Assembly (NCBI GenBank): GCA_910578865.1
Contig: CAJTRM010000001.1
Coordinates: 62,248 to 126,247 of the forward strand
Reading direction: 5' to 3'
DNA length: 64,000 bases
Source: an uncultured Dorea sp.
Lineage (GTDB): Bacteria > Bacillota_A > Clostridia > Lachnospirales > Lachnospiraceae
Position numbers and translations under genes: made by a program. Below are positions 1-8,222 of the stretch, in pieces (within the stretch, counting starts at the first letter, position 1; every line of letters starts with the position of its first letter). Below the pieces are notes generated by a model. It was not told the origin of the DNA. It saw nothing but the letters and a program-made list of their open reading frames with translations, and did not search any database.

Positions 1-317
1 CCGCTGTTATGGATGCCGCAGCCTGCAATAATCGTAACATCCGCTCCCTCCGCCACATAAAAATCGTTATACACTATATCCGTCATTCCGGACGCATTTA
101 CAACAACAGGAATGTGTACCTGTTCCCCGTGGGTGTCCCCGTCAATATAAACATCTATCCCCTGCCTGTCCTCTTTCTTCCGAATCTTTACATGCTCACT
201 GTCTCCGTGGCAGAGGGCGATTCCGTTCTGGCGCAGGTTAAAGGCCCCCTTCTGGCGGAACTCGCCGCCGCTGATCTGTTCTAATATCCTCTCTGTAATC
301 CTGTCTAATTCTGTCAT
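1..317 (-). CDS. SufB/SufD-family Fe-S assembly protein, C-terminus cut by window edge
   Basis: Translating the minus strand from the ATG at 315-317 gives an open frame to base 1 that begins MTELDRITERILEQISGG and contains runs typical of the SufBD beta-helix family, such as the VAEGADVTIIAGCGIHN stretch. In Clostridia a short SufBD protein paired with SufC is a common minimal SUF scaffold for Fe-S cluster assembly in the cytosol. The start follows GGGGTG about 7 bases upstream and lies 16 bases after the sufC stop, so the two genes form one leftward operon. Only the first 105 or so residues are visible. Confidence 0.8.
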   Translation of the reverse strand, partial: MTELDRITERILEQISGGEFRQKGAFNLRQNGIALCHGDSEHVKIRKKEDRQGIDVYIDGDTHGEQVHIPVVVNASGMTDIVYNDFYVAEGADVTIIAGCGIHNS

Positions 318-333
318 ATCGCACACCCCTTTT

Positions 334-1053
334 CTACGCCCTGTTCGGACACGCACAGCTGTCCTCCTTAAATAACTCCGGAAGAATCTCATCCCTTGCT
401 CCGATCGATGCAATCCTGCCGTCCTCAATGACCATGATCCGGTCTGCCATCTGGATGATCCTCTCCTGATGCGAGATCAGGATCAGGCTTTCCTTCTTCT
501 CCCGGTGAATCTTCTCAAACTGCTGAACCAGCATGGAAAAACTCCATAAGTCAATCCCTGCCTCCGGCTCGTCAAAGATACACAGTTTGTGGGGTTTTGC
601 AAGTACCGTGGCAATCTCCAGCCGCTTCATCTCACCGCCGGAGAGAGTTCCGTCCACCTCCCGGTCCACATATTCCTGAGCGCACAATCCTACCATGCTC
701 AGCATCCTGCAGCACTCCCCATGGGTCAGGTCCCTGCCTGCGGACAGCGTCATAAGTCTTCTTACCGTCATCCCTTTGAATCTGGGTGGCTGCTGGAAGG
801 CAAACCCGATCCCGGCATTCGCCCTGTGGTTTATATCATAGGAAGTAATATCCTCCCCGTCCAGTACGATCTGTCCGTCGTCAGCCGTTTCAATCCCCAT
901 CAGCACCTTGGCGAGCGTAGATTTTCCCCCGCCGTTGGGACCGGTGATCACAAGCATCTCGCCATCCGGGACCTGAAAACTGATGTCCTTAACAATACTT
1001 CTCTTTATTCCGTTTTCATTCACTTTGAATGTCAGATTTTTTACCTCAAGCAT
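334..1053 (-). CDS. sufC: SufC-type Fe-S cluster assembly ATPase
   Basis: ABC ATPase that powers the SufBD scaffold. Walker A (GPNGGGKST) lies near residues 38-46, the signature LSGGE near residue 137, followed by Walker B CIFDEPEAG. The substitution of E-A-G for the usual D-S-G after Walker B is typical of SufC. At 239 aa it is close to the family length of about 250. The ATG at 1051-1053 was preferred because the AGGAG upstream is 9 bases from it and only 3 bases from the alternative ATG at 1057-1059. The SufBD partner follows directly. Confidence 0.93.
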   Translation of the reverse strand: MLEVKNLTFKVNENGIKRSIVKDISFQVPDGEMLVITGPNGGGKSTLAKVLMGIETADDGQIVLDGEDITSYDINHRANAGIGFAFQQPPRFKGMTVRRLMTLSAGRDLTHGECCRMLSMVGLCAQEYVDREVDGTLSGGEMKRLEIATVLAKPHKLCIFDEPEAGIDLWSFSMLVQQFEKIHREKKESLILISHQERIIQMADRIMVIEDGRIASIGARDEILPELFKEDSCACPNRA

Positions 1054-1151
1054 AGACATAGGCTCCTTTTTTCTCTATGTTTTTACAATCACAGTTCATT
1101 ATAAGCCCTTTTTTCTGCTACGGCAAGCCACTAAACAACAAAATTCAAACC

Positions 1152-1181
1152 TTGACAAATTCGCGGCAATTGTTGTATATT
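1152..1181 (+). promoter_or_regulatory. Promoter of tRNA-Leu
   Basis: TTGACA at 1152-1157 and TATATT at 1176-1181 with an 18-base spacer, ending 17 bases before the tRNA-Leu 5' end. It is a near-consensus vegetative promoter. Confidence 0.75.
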
Positions 1182-1198
1182 AATAAAGCAATTCAAAT

Positions 1199-1279
1199 GC
1201 GGATGTGGCGGAACTGGCAGACGCGCTAGACTTAGGATCTAGTGGGTATCCCGTGCAGGTTCAAGTCCTGTCATCCGCA
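1199..1279 (+). tRNA. tRNA-Leu (anticodon UAG)
   Basis: Class II tRNA: acceptor GCGGATG pairs with CATCCGC and the discriminator is A. The anticodon loop CTTAGGA gives UAG. There is a long variable arm and a TTCAAGT T-loop. CCA is not encoded. It stands alone on the + strand. Confidence 0.95.
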
Positions 1280-1303
1280 TTTTTTGTTTGCTTTCGCGGC
1301 ACA

Positions 1304-4003
1304 CTATTTCTCACAGACAATCCTGACTTTCCCCCAAAGACCAGACGGATACGGTTCTTTTACCATCTCTCTTTCCCGCCAGTTAAACAGTCTTTCCTTC
1401 CTGCACTGCGCCAGGCTGCCTGTCTCGTAAGGCCATCGGCAGATGACTCTCTTTTCCTCAAGTTTTTCCGGATAATCCGGATCGATCATACGGTTAATCA
1501 GCAGATTGGTTACAATGATTTCTATCTTATTTTCCCCTTTTTGCAGGAATCCGGTTATATCTGCCTGATAAGGATGCTTGATCAGGACTCCGGCCGGCCT
1601 GTCATTAATAAATATCTCCGCCGTCTCTCCTATATGCTCCAGTTCAAGCATCACCCGGGAAGCATTGTTCAGGCTGTCCCACTGCCGGTCCGTGATCCGT
1701 ACGCATTTCCTATAGGTGCCGGAACCGGAATAGAATCTGAGGCGCTCCTCTTGCTCCCAGCCGGACAGCTTCTCATATTCTTTTTCTATCCCGGCTTCTG
1801 CCACTGTAAGACGCCAGCCGCAGGACAAGTCCAAAAACTCCTGCTTATTATGGAAGATTTCTGCTGCCGCAGGCTCCTCCATATCCTCTCCGAACACGAA
1901 GAGCAGAGATTGGTATGCATCTATATCAATACACACCTGCACACCTTCCGGGACAGTCTTATACTCTTTTACCCCCTTCTCTTTTCCGTCCATCAGATCA
2001 AACACACAGAATCTATGCTTCATTCCGGAAAATGTGATCCTCTCCTCACACTTTTCTTCCGATACATTAGAGATAAAATAGAGATCCTCTCCTCCGGCTC
2101 TTCTATGCACATACCCGACCACATCGGGATTGTTGTGGATAGCAGCATCCGGCTGTTTCACCCTCCTGAGCGCTTCCTTCAGGCTTTCATATTTATCTTC
2201 TGTAACGATAACTGTCCCGCTCTTCTTAAGAACCTCTCCAATCTCCCGGATTTCCCTGCAGTTCTCTTTATAATGAAGAAACCCGCACGCCCTCTCAGGA
2301 AGACCTCCTGCCGCAATAATGTTCCTGCCGCTGTCTGCAAACTCCTGAAGCTTTCGCATACTGGATACCGGTATCCTGTCACATTCGATCAGAAGAAGCG
2401 TATCATACCTGTAAGATTCCCAATTCTCCAGAACGTCGTCATTCACATAATCAAACCAGTAGCCGGCCTTATGTATTCCGTCCACACAAGCCCCCGCCAG
2501 CCTTTCATTCAGCTTCATGCACATGTGGGTATCCGAAAGAGGCATCCCGGCCCAAATATCATGCTGAGGCAGATAAATAGCCGTAGATACGACAGCATTT
2601 CCCCGCTGCATAAAATCACACACCCGGTTGATATAAAGACCGATCAGCCGATAATATTTCCACCAGGTATTCGTGTGGTTGATATTTGTGGAGGCATAGA
2701 ACGCAAGCATGTCCTCACCCGCGTCTGCCTTGCTGTAACTATAACCATGATTTACGATTTGATTCACACCGTCCAGAAAAATGCTGTCCACAGCCGCCTT
2801 CAGATTTTCCAGCGTCACCACATATCGCGGGAAACGGAGCCAGGTAAAAGATTCGTTGGAAATAACGGGCTTACCGTATATATGGCCTGCCGAGACGGCC
2901 AGCCTGCGGTGTATGGTATTCACCTCATACCTGTCAAAAGCAGAAAACGTTTCCCCCTCCGGAACATCTGCAGCCCCGTAGGCCTGAAGAACATCCCCCC
3001 ATGTGCCGTGTGCCTGAATCCTGGATACTGCGCCCTTCTCATGGCTCCATCTGGTCAGTTCCCGGAAAAAGTTCTCCACCGTCAGCTCTGCCATGGTTTT
3101 GTGGAAATCATACCGGATCTGATCCGTAAAATCACCAAGCTCCCCCCACAGCGCGTAGATGTATGGCCGAAGTCCGTATCCTCTCCGTGCTTCAAATTCC
3201 TCATACAGGATATCCGTCCAGTTATGCCCGAATACTTCTATGGAATCGCAAAAGATATCATGAATCTTCCCATCTCCTACAGCCTCTATGATCGGGTCTA
3301 CTCCGTATTCAAGAAAAGCCCGCAAAGATTCCTTCCGGTTATGGTCAATGATCAGCCCTTCCCCGCCCCGGAGAGGCTTCAGTACCCTCTGCTTTTTGTC
3401 CCCGGACACAAACAGAACAATTTTGTGCAGACCCTCGGGGATATCAAGTCCTTCAATCTGAGTTCCCCACGGCCATTCAAACAGATATTTATCAGTCACC
3501 TGATCTGTAATATCCTTCACCGTCTCCGGGATCATCCGGGCGCCCTCCATTTTCCCTGATACTGCTGCAACCACCTTCCCGTAAATAACTGTGGTGAGGT
3601 CTATGGAAAACCGACATGGCCCTTCTACATCTATACAAAACGGAAGTACATTCTGCCCGCTTAATTCTTCCGTCACAAACGGTCCTCCAAAGGGCCATGA
3701 GGAACCCGGCGTCAGATCGAACTGCATATCTCTTTTTGCTGCTTCATCCGCGGCAAACCGAATCATCTCCACATATCCCGGGGAAAGATAATCCAGATTC
3801 TGTATCCCTTTCTCTTGATCGTCCGCGTGAACCGGATACAGAATCTGCAGCTCAACACCGCCTATACCTGCTGCCTCCATAAAATCAAGCTCACGAATGA
3901 TCTCTTCTTTTTCCACTGCACATCCATACCACCACCATCTTGTCCTGCCCCTTGCTGCTCTGCAAGGGTGAGATATCCTCTGCTTTATTTCTTCTTTATT
4001 CAT
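1304..4003 (-). CDS. GH106/rhamnosidase-like glycoside hydrolase
   Basis: An 899-aa cytosolic protein (no signal peptide). The N-terminus has the WWWYG...EEIIRELDFMEAAGIGGVELQ pattern (residues 24-55) seen in GH106-type alpha-L-rhamnosidase-like enzymes. A barrel region follows, then a C-terminal galactose-binding-like beta-sandwich (around residues 750-880, with the run EIFINDRPAGVLIKHPYQAD). It probably removes sugars from imported plant or mucin glycans, but the exact substrate cannot be read from sequence. It diverges from the glycosidase-like gene at 4230, and the 226 bases between them suggest a shared glycan-use locus. A 784-aa open frame on the opposite strand is a shadow of this gene. 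Confidence 0.75.
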   Translation of the reverse strand: MNKEEIKQRISHPCRAARGRTRWWWYGCAVEKEEIIRELDFMEAAGIGGVELQILYPVHADDQEKGIQNLDYLSPGYVEMIRFAADEAAKRDMQFDLTPGSSWPFGGPFVTEELSGQNVLPFCIDVEGPCRFSIDLTTVIYGKVVAAVSGKMEGARMIPETVKDITDQVTDKYLFEWPWGTQIEGLDIPEGLHKIVLFVSGDKKQRVLKPLRGGEGLIIDHNRKESLRAFLEYGVDPIIEAVGDGKIHDIFCDSIEVFGHNWTDILYEEFEARRGYGLRPYIYALWGELGDFTDQIRYDFHKTMAELTVENFFRELTRWSHEKGAVSRIQAHGTWGDVLQAYGAADVPEGETFSAFDRYEVNTIHRRLAVSAGHIYGKPVISNESFTWLRFPRYVVTLENLKAAVDSIFLDGVNQIVNHGYSYSKADAGEDMLAFYASTNINHTNTWWKYYRLIGLYINRVCDFMQRGNAVVSTAIYLPQHDIWAGMPLSDTHMCMKLNERLAGACVDGIHKAGYWFDYVNDDVLENWESYRYDTLLLIECDRIPVSSMRKLQEFADSGRNIIAAGGLPERACGFLHYKENCREIREIGEVLKKSGTVIVTEDKYESLKEALRRVKQPDAAIHNNPDVVGYVHRRAGGEDLYFISNVSEEKCEERITFSGMKHRFCVFDLMDGKEKGVKEYKTVPEGVQVCIDIDAYQSLLFVFGEDMEEPAAAEIFHNKQEFLDLSCGWRLTVAEAGIEKEYEKLSGWEQEERLRFYSGSGTYRKCVRITDRQWDSLNNASRVMLELEHIGETAEIFINDRPAGVLIKHPYQADITGFLQKGENKIEIIVTNLLINRMIDPDYPEKLEEKRVICRWPYETGSLAQCRKERLFNWREREMVKEPYPSGLWGKVRIVCEK

Positions 4004-4141
4004 TTCGTTTTATACCATTCCCTTTTCTTATTTTTTCTGGTTATCCAAGGAGGCACTTCCGGTCATACCACTTATGTACTAATGCTAACATTGCACTTAT
4101 AACTTGTCAATGAAACTGTCATTTTTCTTTCTATTTTTCTA

Positions 4142-4170
4142 TTGACATTTACTTTTTATTTCTATATCCT
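4142..4170 (+). promoter_or_regulatory. Promoter of the GHL6-like gene
   Basis: TTGACA at 4142-4147, a 17-base spacer, then TATCCT at 4165-4170. The -10 is weak, which would fit an activator-dependent sugar-use gene. The rest of the 4004-4141 intergenic stretch is AT-rich with no other feature I can name. Confidence 0.5.
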
Positions 4171-4198
4171 TAAGGCTATACGTTTAAAGAAAGGAGTC

Positions 4199-4220
4199 GG
4201 AAAAATACTCATATTTTTCC
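4199..4220 (+). promoter_or_regulatory. Hairpin between Shine-Dalgarno and start codon
   Basis: GGAAAAATA (4199-4207) and TATTTTTCC (4212-4220) form a perfect 9-bp stem with a 4-base loop. The only good Shine-Dalgarno (AAAGGAG ending at 4196) is 33 bases from the ATG at 4230. Folding the hairpin shortens the effective distance to about 11 bases. A stop codon at 4224-4226 rules out a more upstream in-frame start. Confidence 0.6.
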
Positions 4221-4229
4221 TGATAAATC

Positions 4230-6299
4230 ATGAGTACAAAATACACCACTACAAAACGGTGCTACCTGATCGATCACCATTCCCCGCAGCCTCCGGATGT
4301 TCCTCTGGGGCATCTGGACATCAACGAATATGAATCCTTCTTCGATACTGCCAACATAGATTCTCTGATGGTATACTGTAAGGATCACTGGGGAGTCACT
4401 TATTATCCGAGCAATGTCCCCGGAGCCCGGCAGCATGAAGGCATAAAAAAAGACTGGATCGGAGAGGTCAGCAGCCTGTTAAAGAAAAAAGATATCGAAT
4501 TTGTAGCATACTATTGCATAGAGTACGACGAAGGAGCGGCAAGAAGCTTCCCTGATTGGCGCGTGAGACGCCCTGACGGCTCCGGGCTGATAAGGGACGA
4601 TGAATTTGCCAAATGGAGCCTGTGCTGCTGCCAGAGTGGTTACCGTGAATATTGCCTGCAGCAGTTGGAAGAAATTGTCTCCAGATACACACCGGATGCA
4701 TTATTCCTGGATATCCTTGGCTCTTCCCTCTGCTATTGCAGCAGCTGCCGCAGGAAATTTGAGGAGCAATACCACTATCCGCTCCCGGAATCAGATGAAG
4801 CAGTGCTGGAGCACCGGACCGATATCATGCAGTTCTTAAACAATAATACAATGGAATTCCTGGCAGAATTAAAGCAGCGCGTGAAAGCGATTGATCCAAA
4901 ACTGGCTGTAACCATTAATTTTTCCTGCCATTATCCACAGGAAATCCGTGATATGCTGGAATATCAGTTCTCAGAGCCTCTGCTTAAGGATAACTGGTTT
5001 TCTGCTGCCTATGCGCGTGATACGGCTGTCGGTCAATATCCAATGCTGGCGCCGGGAGAGGCCTCACAGGTTTACAACTACAGCTCTGCCAACGAATACA
5101 TTTATGACCTGTCATCCATAGCCGCTCAGGGCTGTCGCGCCGGGATGTACAGCGGCTCACAGCACATTGACGGTACTCTTGATTTTCAGGAGGCACGCCT
5201 GATCGGAACTGCGTTTGCAGAAATCAGAAAAATGGAACCGCACCTCACAGACCGTACCCCGGTCAAATGTGTGGGAATCGTGCAGAGCGATCTGTCTATG
5301 TCCATTAATCTTCCGTTTCTTCACCCGGACGCTATTTTACGGATGAAACGGCATAATCCTCACCAAAATGCAGTTCTTGGAGCCATGCAGCTATGTGAAC
5401 ATGCAAAGCTCCCGTTTATGATCCTTCCGGAACGCACGATCACAGATGAACTGTTGAAACAATTCCAGGTCCTTCTGCTTCCGGAAGTATTTGTGATTCA
5501 GGAAGATATTGCCGAAATGCTCAGAAACTACGCAGACAACGGAGGACTGATCATCAGTTCCGGGCAGAGCGGACTGTGGAATGCCGATTCTTCCAGGCGG
5601 CCTGCTTCCTCTATCGCAGACCTCCTTGGCATTGGACACACAGAAATACATACAGAATACAAAGCTAACCGCTGGTCAGCATATTTAAAAAATGTAAGCC
5701 AGAGAGATTTCTCAGGGCTTCTCTCCTGCACGACCCCTCCGGTCAGTGAACACTTTATGGAAACCGAACCGGCCGGATCAGCCGAAGTCCTGCTTCACCT
5801 GATACTTCCCTGCGTCAGCTGTGATGACCGGCACTGGGTCAACTGGTGGAGTCCGCCGCCGGGAACAGATTCCGGCTATCCGGCACTGATCCGTAATACT
5901 GTCGGCTCCGGCATTACCTTCTATCTGGCCTTTGACTTCTTCACTATGGCCTCAACGGAGGAATTTTCGGATACCGGCAGCCTGTTTGAGGATTTACTTG
6001 CCATGGAAAATATCAAACCGGTGCTTTACAACCGAACCAAGACCCCGGACATCATCCGGACTGCATATTTTGAAACAAAGGATTCCTATATCATTCATCA
6101 GATTTCCACAATCCCAAAACATTTCCACGGACAGCTTTCACCGGTGGAGGGAGGGACATTGGAACTCAAATGTAAAATATCCGGGGCTGAGATGGTTTAT
6201 CCGAAGAAAAAGACATTGGAGATATGTACAGATACAGACGGTACCGTTGTCATGCTGCCTGAACTATCACTTCAACAGATTATTGTGTGTAAGAAATAA
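4230..6299 (+). CDS. GHL6/GH42M-type glycosidase-like protein
   Basis: A 689-aa protein without a signal peptide. The first half resembles the hypothetical glycosyl hydrolase 6 barrel (YCKDHWGVTYYPS, VAYYCIEYDEGAARSFPDW, DALFLDILGSSLCYCSSCR). The middle part (around residues 340-560) resembles the beta-galactosidase trimerisation domain of GH42 enzymes. A small beta-sandwich closes the protein. It probably acts on an oligosaccharide together with the divergent GH106-like enzyme. Translation may depend on the hairpin at 4199-4220. A strong terminator follows at 6323. Confidence 0.7.
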   Translation: MSTKYTTTKRCYLIDHHSPQPPDVPLGHLDINEYESFFDTANIDSLMVYCKDHWGVTYYPSNVPGARQHEGIKKDWIGEVSSLLKKKDIEFVAYYCIEYDEGAARSFPDWRVRRPDGSGLIRDDEFAKWSLCCCQSGYREYCLQQLEEIVSRYTPDALFLDILGSSLCYCSSCRRKFEEQYHYPLPESDEAVLEHRTDIMQFLNNNTMEFLAELKQRVKAIDPKLAVTINFSCHYPQEIRDMLEYQFSEPLLKDNWFSAAYARDTAVGQYPMLAPGEASQVYNYSSANEYIYDLSSIAAQGCRAGMYSGSQHIDGTLDFQEARLIGTAFAEIRKMEPHLTDRTPVKCVGIVQSDLSMSINLPFLHPDAILRMKRHNPHQNAVLGAMQLCEHAKLPFMILPERTITDELLKQFQVLLLPEVFVIQEDIAEMLRNYADNGGLIISSGQSGLWNADSSRRPASSIADLLGIGHTEIHTEYKANRWSAYLKNVSQRDFSGLLSCTTPPVSEHFMETEPAGSAEVLLHLILPCVSCDDRHWVNWWSPPPGTDSGYPALIRNTVGSGITFYLAFDFFTMASTEEFSDTGSLFEDLLAMENIKPVLYNRTKTPDIIRTAYFETKDSYIIHQISTIPKHFHGQLSPVEGGTLELKCKISGAEMVYPKKKTLEICTDTDGTVVMLPELSLQQIIVCKK

Positions 6300-6322
6300 T
6301 CAGCAGACTGTCGGCAGAAAAT

Positions 6323-6365
6323 AAAGAAGCGGAAACTCACATAAACACTGAGTTTCCGCTTCTTT
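6323..6365. terminator. Bidirectional terminator
   Basis: AAAGAAGCGGAAACTC and GAGTTTCCGCTTCTTT form a perfect 16-bp stem with A and T runs on the two flanks. It can end both the rightward glycosidase gene and the leftward tRNA operon. Confidence 0.9.
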
Positions 6366-6372
6366 CTCTGAC

Positions 6373-6445
6373 TGAGCGTGCGGGGATTCGAACCCCGGAC
6401 AACTTGATTAAAAGTCAAGTGCTCTACCACCTGAGCTACACGCCC
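6373..6445 (-). tRNA. tRNA-Lys (UUU)
   Basis: On the minus strand the acceptor GGGCGTG pairs with CACGCTC (one G-T pair). The anticodon loop CTTTTAA gives UUU and the T-loop is GTTCGAATC. It is the last gene of the leftward tRNA operon. Confidence 0.95.
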
Positions 6446-6452
6446 ATAAAAA

Positions 6453-6524
6453 CTGGGCTAGTTGGATTCGAACCAACGAGTGCAGGAGTCAAAGTCCTGT
6501 GCCTTACCGCTTGGCGATAGCCCA
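6453..6524 (-). tRNA. tRNA-Gln (UUG)
   Basis: The acceptor TGGGCTA pairs with TAGCCCA. The anticodon loop CTTTGAC gives UUG. The first acceptor base is U, as in bacterial tRNA-Gln. Confidence 0.95.
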
Positions 6525-6554
6525 ATAATATATCTCCATAAAGAAAAAAAGAAA

Positions 6555-6629
6555 GGTGGGTAATGGGACTCGAACCCATGATATCCAGAACCACAATCTG
6601 GCGCGCTAACCAACTGCACCATACCCACC
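6555..6629 (-). tRNA. tRNA-His (GUG)
   Basis: The acceptor GTGGGTA pairs with TACCCAC, with the extra G at position -1 opposite C73 that marks tRNA-His. The anticodon loop TTGTGGT gives GUG. Confidence 0.95.
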
Positions 6630-6696
6630 ATATATTACTTATCGAACTATTCTCGTCCAACTAAGTATCACTTTATTAAATTTTCTGTGGTTCTAA

Positions 6697-6770
6697 CGAG
6701 CCTGGGGGGATTCGAACCCTCGACCTACGGCTTAGAAGGCCGTTGCTCTATCCAGCTGAGCTACAGACTC
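6697..6770 (-). tRNA. tRNA-Arg (UCU)
   Basis: The acceptor GAGTCTG pairs with CAGGCTC (one G-T pair). The anticodon loop CTTCTAA gives UCU. Confidence 0.95.
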
Positions 6771-6824
6771 TTAAGACAGCTCTTTAGAACTATGCCCCTT
6801 AAAACCTTTTTTTGGCTTTAAGAA

Positions 6825-6895
6825 AGCGGGTGATGGGAATCGAACCCACGTATCTAGCTTGGAAGGCTAGTGTTCTACCATTGAACTACACCCGC
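6825..6895 (-). tRNA. tRNA-Gly (UCC)
   Basis: The acceptor GCGGGTG pairs with CACCCGC and the discriminator is U, as usual for bacterial tRNA-Gly. The anticodon loop CTTCCAA gives UCC. Confidence 0.95.
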
Positions 6896-6902
6896 ATACA
6901 TA

Positions 6903-6977
6903 TCGGGGTGACAGGATTCGAACCTGCGGCCTCCTGGTCCCAAACCAGGCGCTCTAGCCAAGCTGAGCCACACCCCG
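6903..6977 (-). tRNA. tRNA-Pro (UGG)
   Basis: The acceptor CGGGGTG pairs with CACCCCG. The anticodon loop TTTGGGA gives UGG. It is the first gene of the six-tRNA operon. Confidence 0.95.
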
Positions 6978-7028
6978 ACAATATTTTATTTTTGCATTTT
7001 CAGGCCGTTTCCTCGTGACACAAGAGTT

Positions 7029-7057
7029 ATTATATAGCAAGGATATCAGCTTGTCAA
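7029..7057 (-). promoter_or_regulatory. Consensus promoter of the tRNA operon
   Basis: Read on the minus strand: TTGACA (7057-7052), a 17-base spacer, TATAAT (7034-7029). This is a perfect vegetative consensus about 50 bases before tRNA-Pro. No separate promoter was seen between the tRNAs. Confidence 0.9.
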
Positions 7058-7097
7058 CCTTTTTTTTAATTTTTTTCTGCTGCGCCTTTTTTAATTT

Positions 7098-7577
7098 CTA
7101 CACATACCTTATTTCCACTCTGGGCGGTTCATCTTCTAAAAGCTCCATCATAATATAGGAGGCCTGCCTGCCCATCTGACGGGGATATGCAATACTGCCC
7201 GGATTCAGGGTCACCAGGCCCTGCTCCGCAGAATATGCCGGTTTATGTGTATGCCCGTACATCACGATATCCGCTCCCCGTTTTCTGGCTGCCTCTTTCA
7301 GCTTGTCCTCACCCATAGATACATAATAATAATGCCCGTGAGTAATAAAAATCCGCCGTCCCTCAACCAGAAACTCCTCTTCTCTTGGAAGGTCACTGAA
7401 AAAATCATTATTTCCGCCCACCATATGGACCGGGCAATCCACAAGCGCCTTGATATAATCCTCCGCGCCCTCCACGTCACCAAGGTGGATCAGCATGTCA
7501 ACCGGCTGCTCCCTCTCAATGACCTGTTCCAGATTCCTGGATGACTTGTGTGTGTCACTTACAATCAATATTTTCAT
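7098..7577 (-). CDS. YfcE/MJ0936-type metallophosphoesterase
   Basis: A 159-aa calcineurin-like phosphodiesterase. The metal-binding motifs are DTH (near residue 8), GDV (near 35), GNND (near 56) and GHYYY / GHTHKP (near 82 and 109). The family hydrolyses phosphodiester bonds on unknown small substrates. The ATG at 7575-7577 is preferred because a GAGG lies 6 bases upstream. It follows rdgB by 27 bases in one leftward operon with the rRNA methyltransferase, a grouping common in Clostridia. Confidence 0.88.
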   Translation of the reverse strand: MKILIVSDTHKSSRNLEQVIEREQPVDMLIHLGDVEGAEDYIKALVDCPVHMVGGNNDFFSDLPREEEFLVEGRRIFITHGHYYYVSMGEDKLKEAARKRGADIVMYGHTHKPAYSAEQGLVTLNPGSIAYPRQMGRQASYIMMELLEDEPPRVEIRYV

Positions 7578-7604
7578 ATATATCCTCAAAACCTATCGCT
7601 GTTT

Positions 7605-8219
7605 TTAAAGTTTCTTACTGAGGATTTCTCTCATCTTCCTCAGGCCCTCGCCTCTATGGCTTAATTCATTTTTCTTTTCCGGCGAAAGCTGTGCGCTGGT
7701 ACATCCGTATTCCGGCAGGTAAAAAATAGGATCATAGCCAAATCCGTTGTCTCCTGCAATCTCATATCCGATCCTTCCTTCCATCGTTCCTCTCACTACT
7801 TCGCAGCTTCCATCCGGAAATACTGCTGCAATGGCACATACGAACCTTGCCGTCCTTTCCCCGTCAGGCACTCCCTCGAGACGGTCAATAAGCGCCCGGT
7901 TCTTAATATCATAAGAGGTATCCTCCCCCATATACCGCGCAGAATAAATTCCCGGTTCCTTATTCAGCCGGTCAATCTCAAGGCCGGAATCGTCCGCCAT
8001 AATAACTGCGTCCTCATATCCCGGCATGGAAGCCGCAATCCTGGCAACTTCCGCTGCTTTAATTGCCGCATTTTCTTCAAACGTAGACCCATTCTCTATC
8101 ACATCCGCCTTGATTCCGGCTTCTTTCTGAGACAGCACCTCCATCTTAAGATCTGCAAGGATCATTCGGATCTCTTTCATTTTGTTTTCATTTCCTGTCG
8201 CAAATATAAGCTTTTTCAT
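7605..8219 (-). CDS. rdgB: XTP/dITP diphosphatase RdgB/HAM1
   Basis: A 204-aa protein with the HAM1 substrate motif FATGNENKMKEI at the N-terminus, the metal-binding DDSGLEID near residue 75, and the C-terminal GFGYDPIFY and SHRGEGLRKM motifs. It hydrolyses non-canonical purine triphosphates (ITP, dITP, XTP) and so keeps them out of DNA. It lies 3 bases after the methyltransferase stop and upstream of the phosphodiesterase, so the three genes are probably cotranscribed. Confidence 0.95.
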   Translation of the reverse strand: MKKLIFATGNENKMKEIRMILADLKMEVLSQKEAGIKADVIENGSTFEENAAIKAAEVARIAASMPGYEDAVIMADDSGLEIDRLNKEPGIYSARYMGEDTSYDIKNRALIDRLEGVPDGERTARFVCAIAAVFPDGSCEVVRGTMEGRIGYEIAGDNGFGYDPIFYLPEYGCTSAQLSPEKKNELSHRGEGLRKMREILSKKL

Positions 8220-8222
8220 CTT

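Noticed and set aside
1205..3559. 784-aa open frame on the + strand beginning in tRNA-Leu
   Set aside because: It overlaps the tRNA and runs antisense to the GH106-like gene, has no ribosome site and an unnatural composition; it is a shadow.
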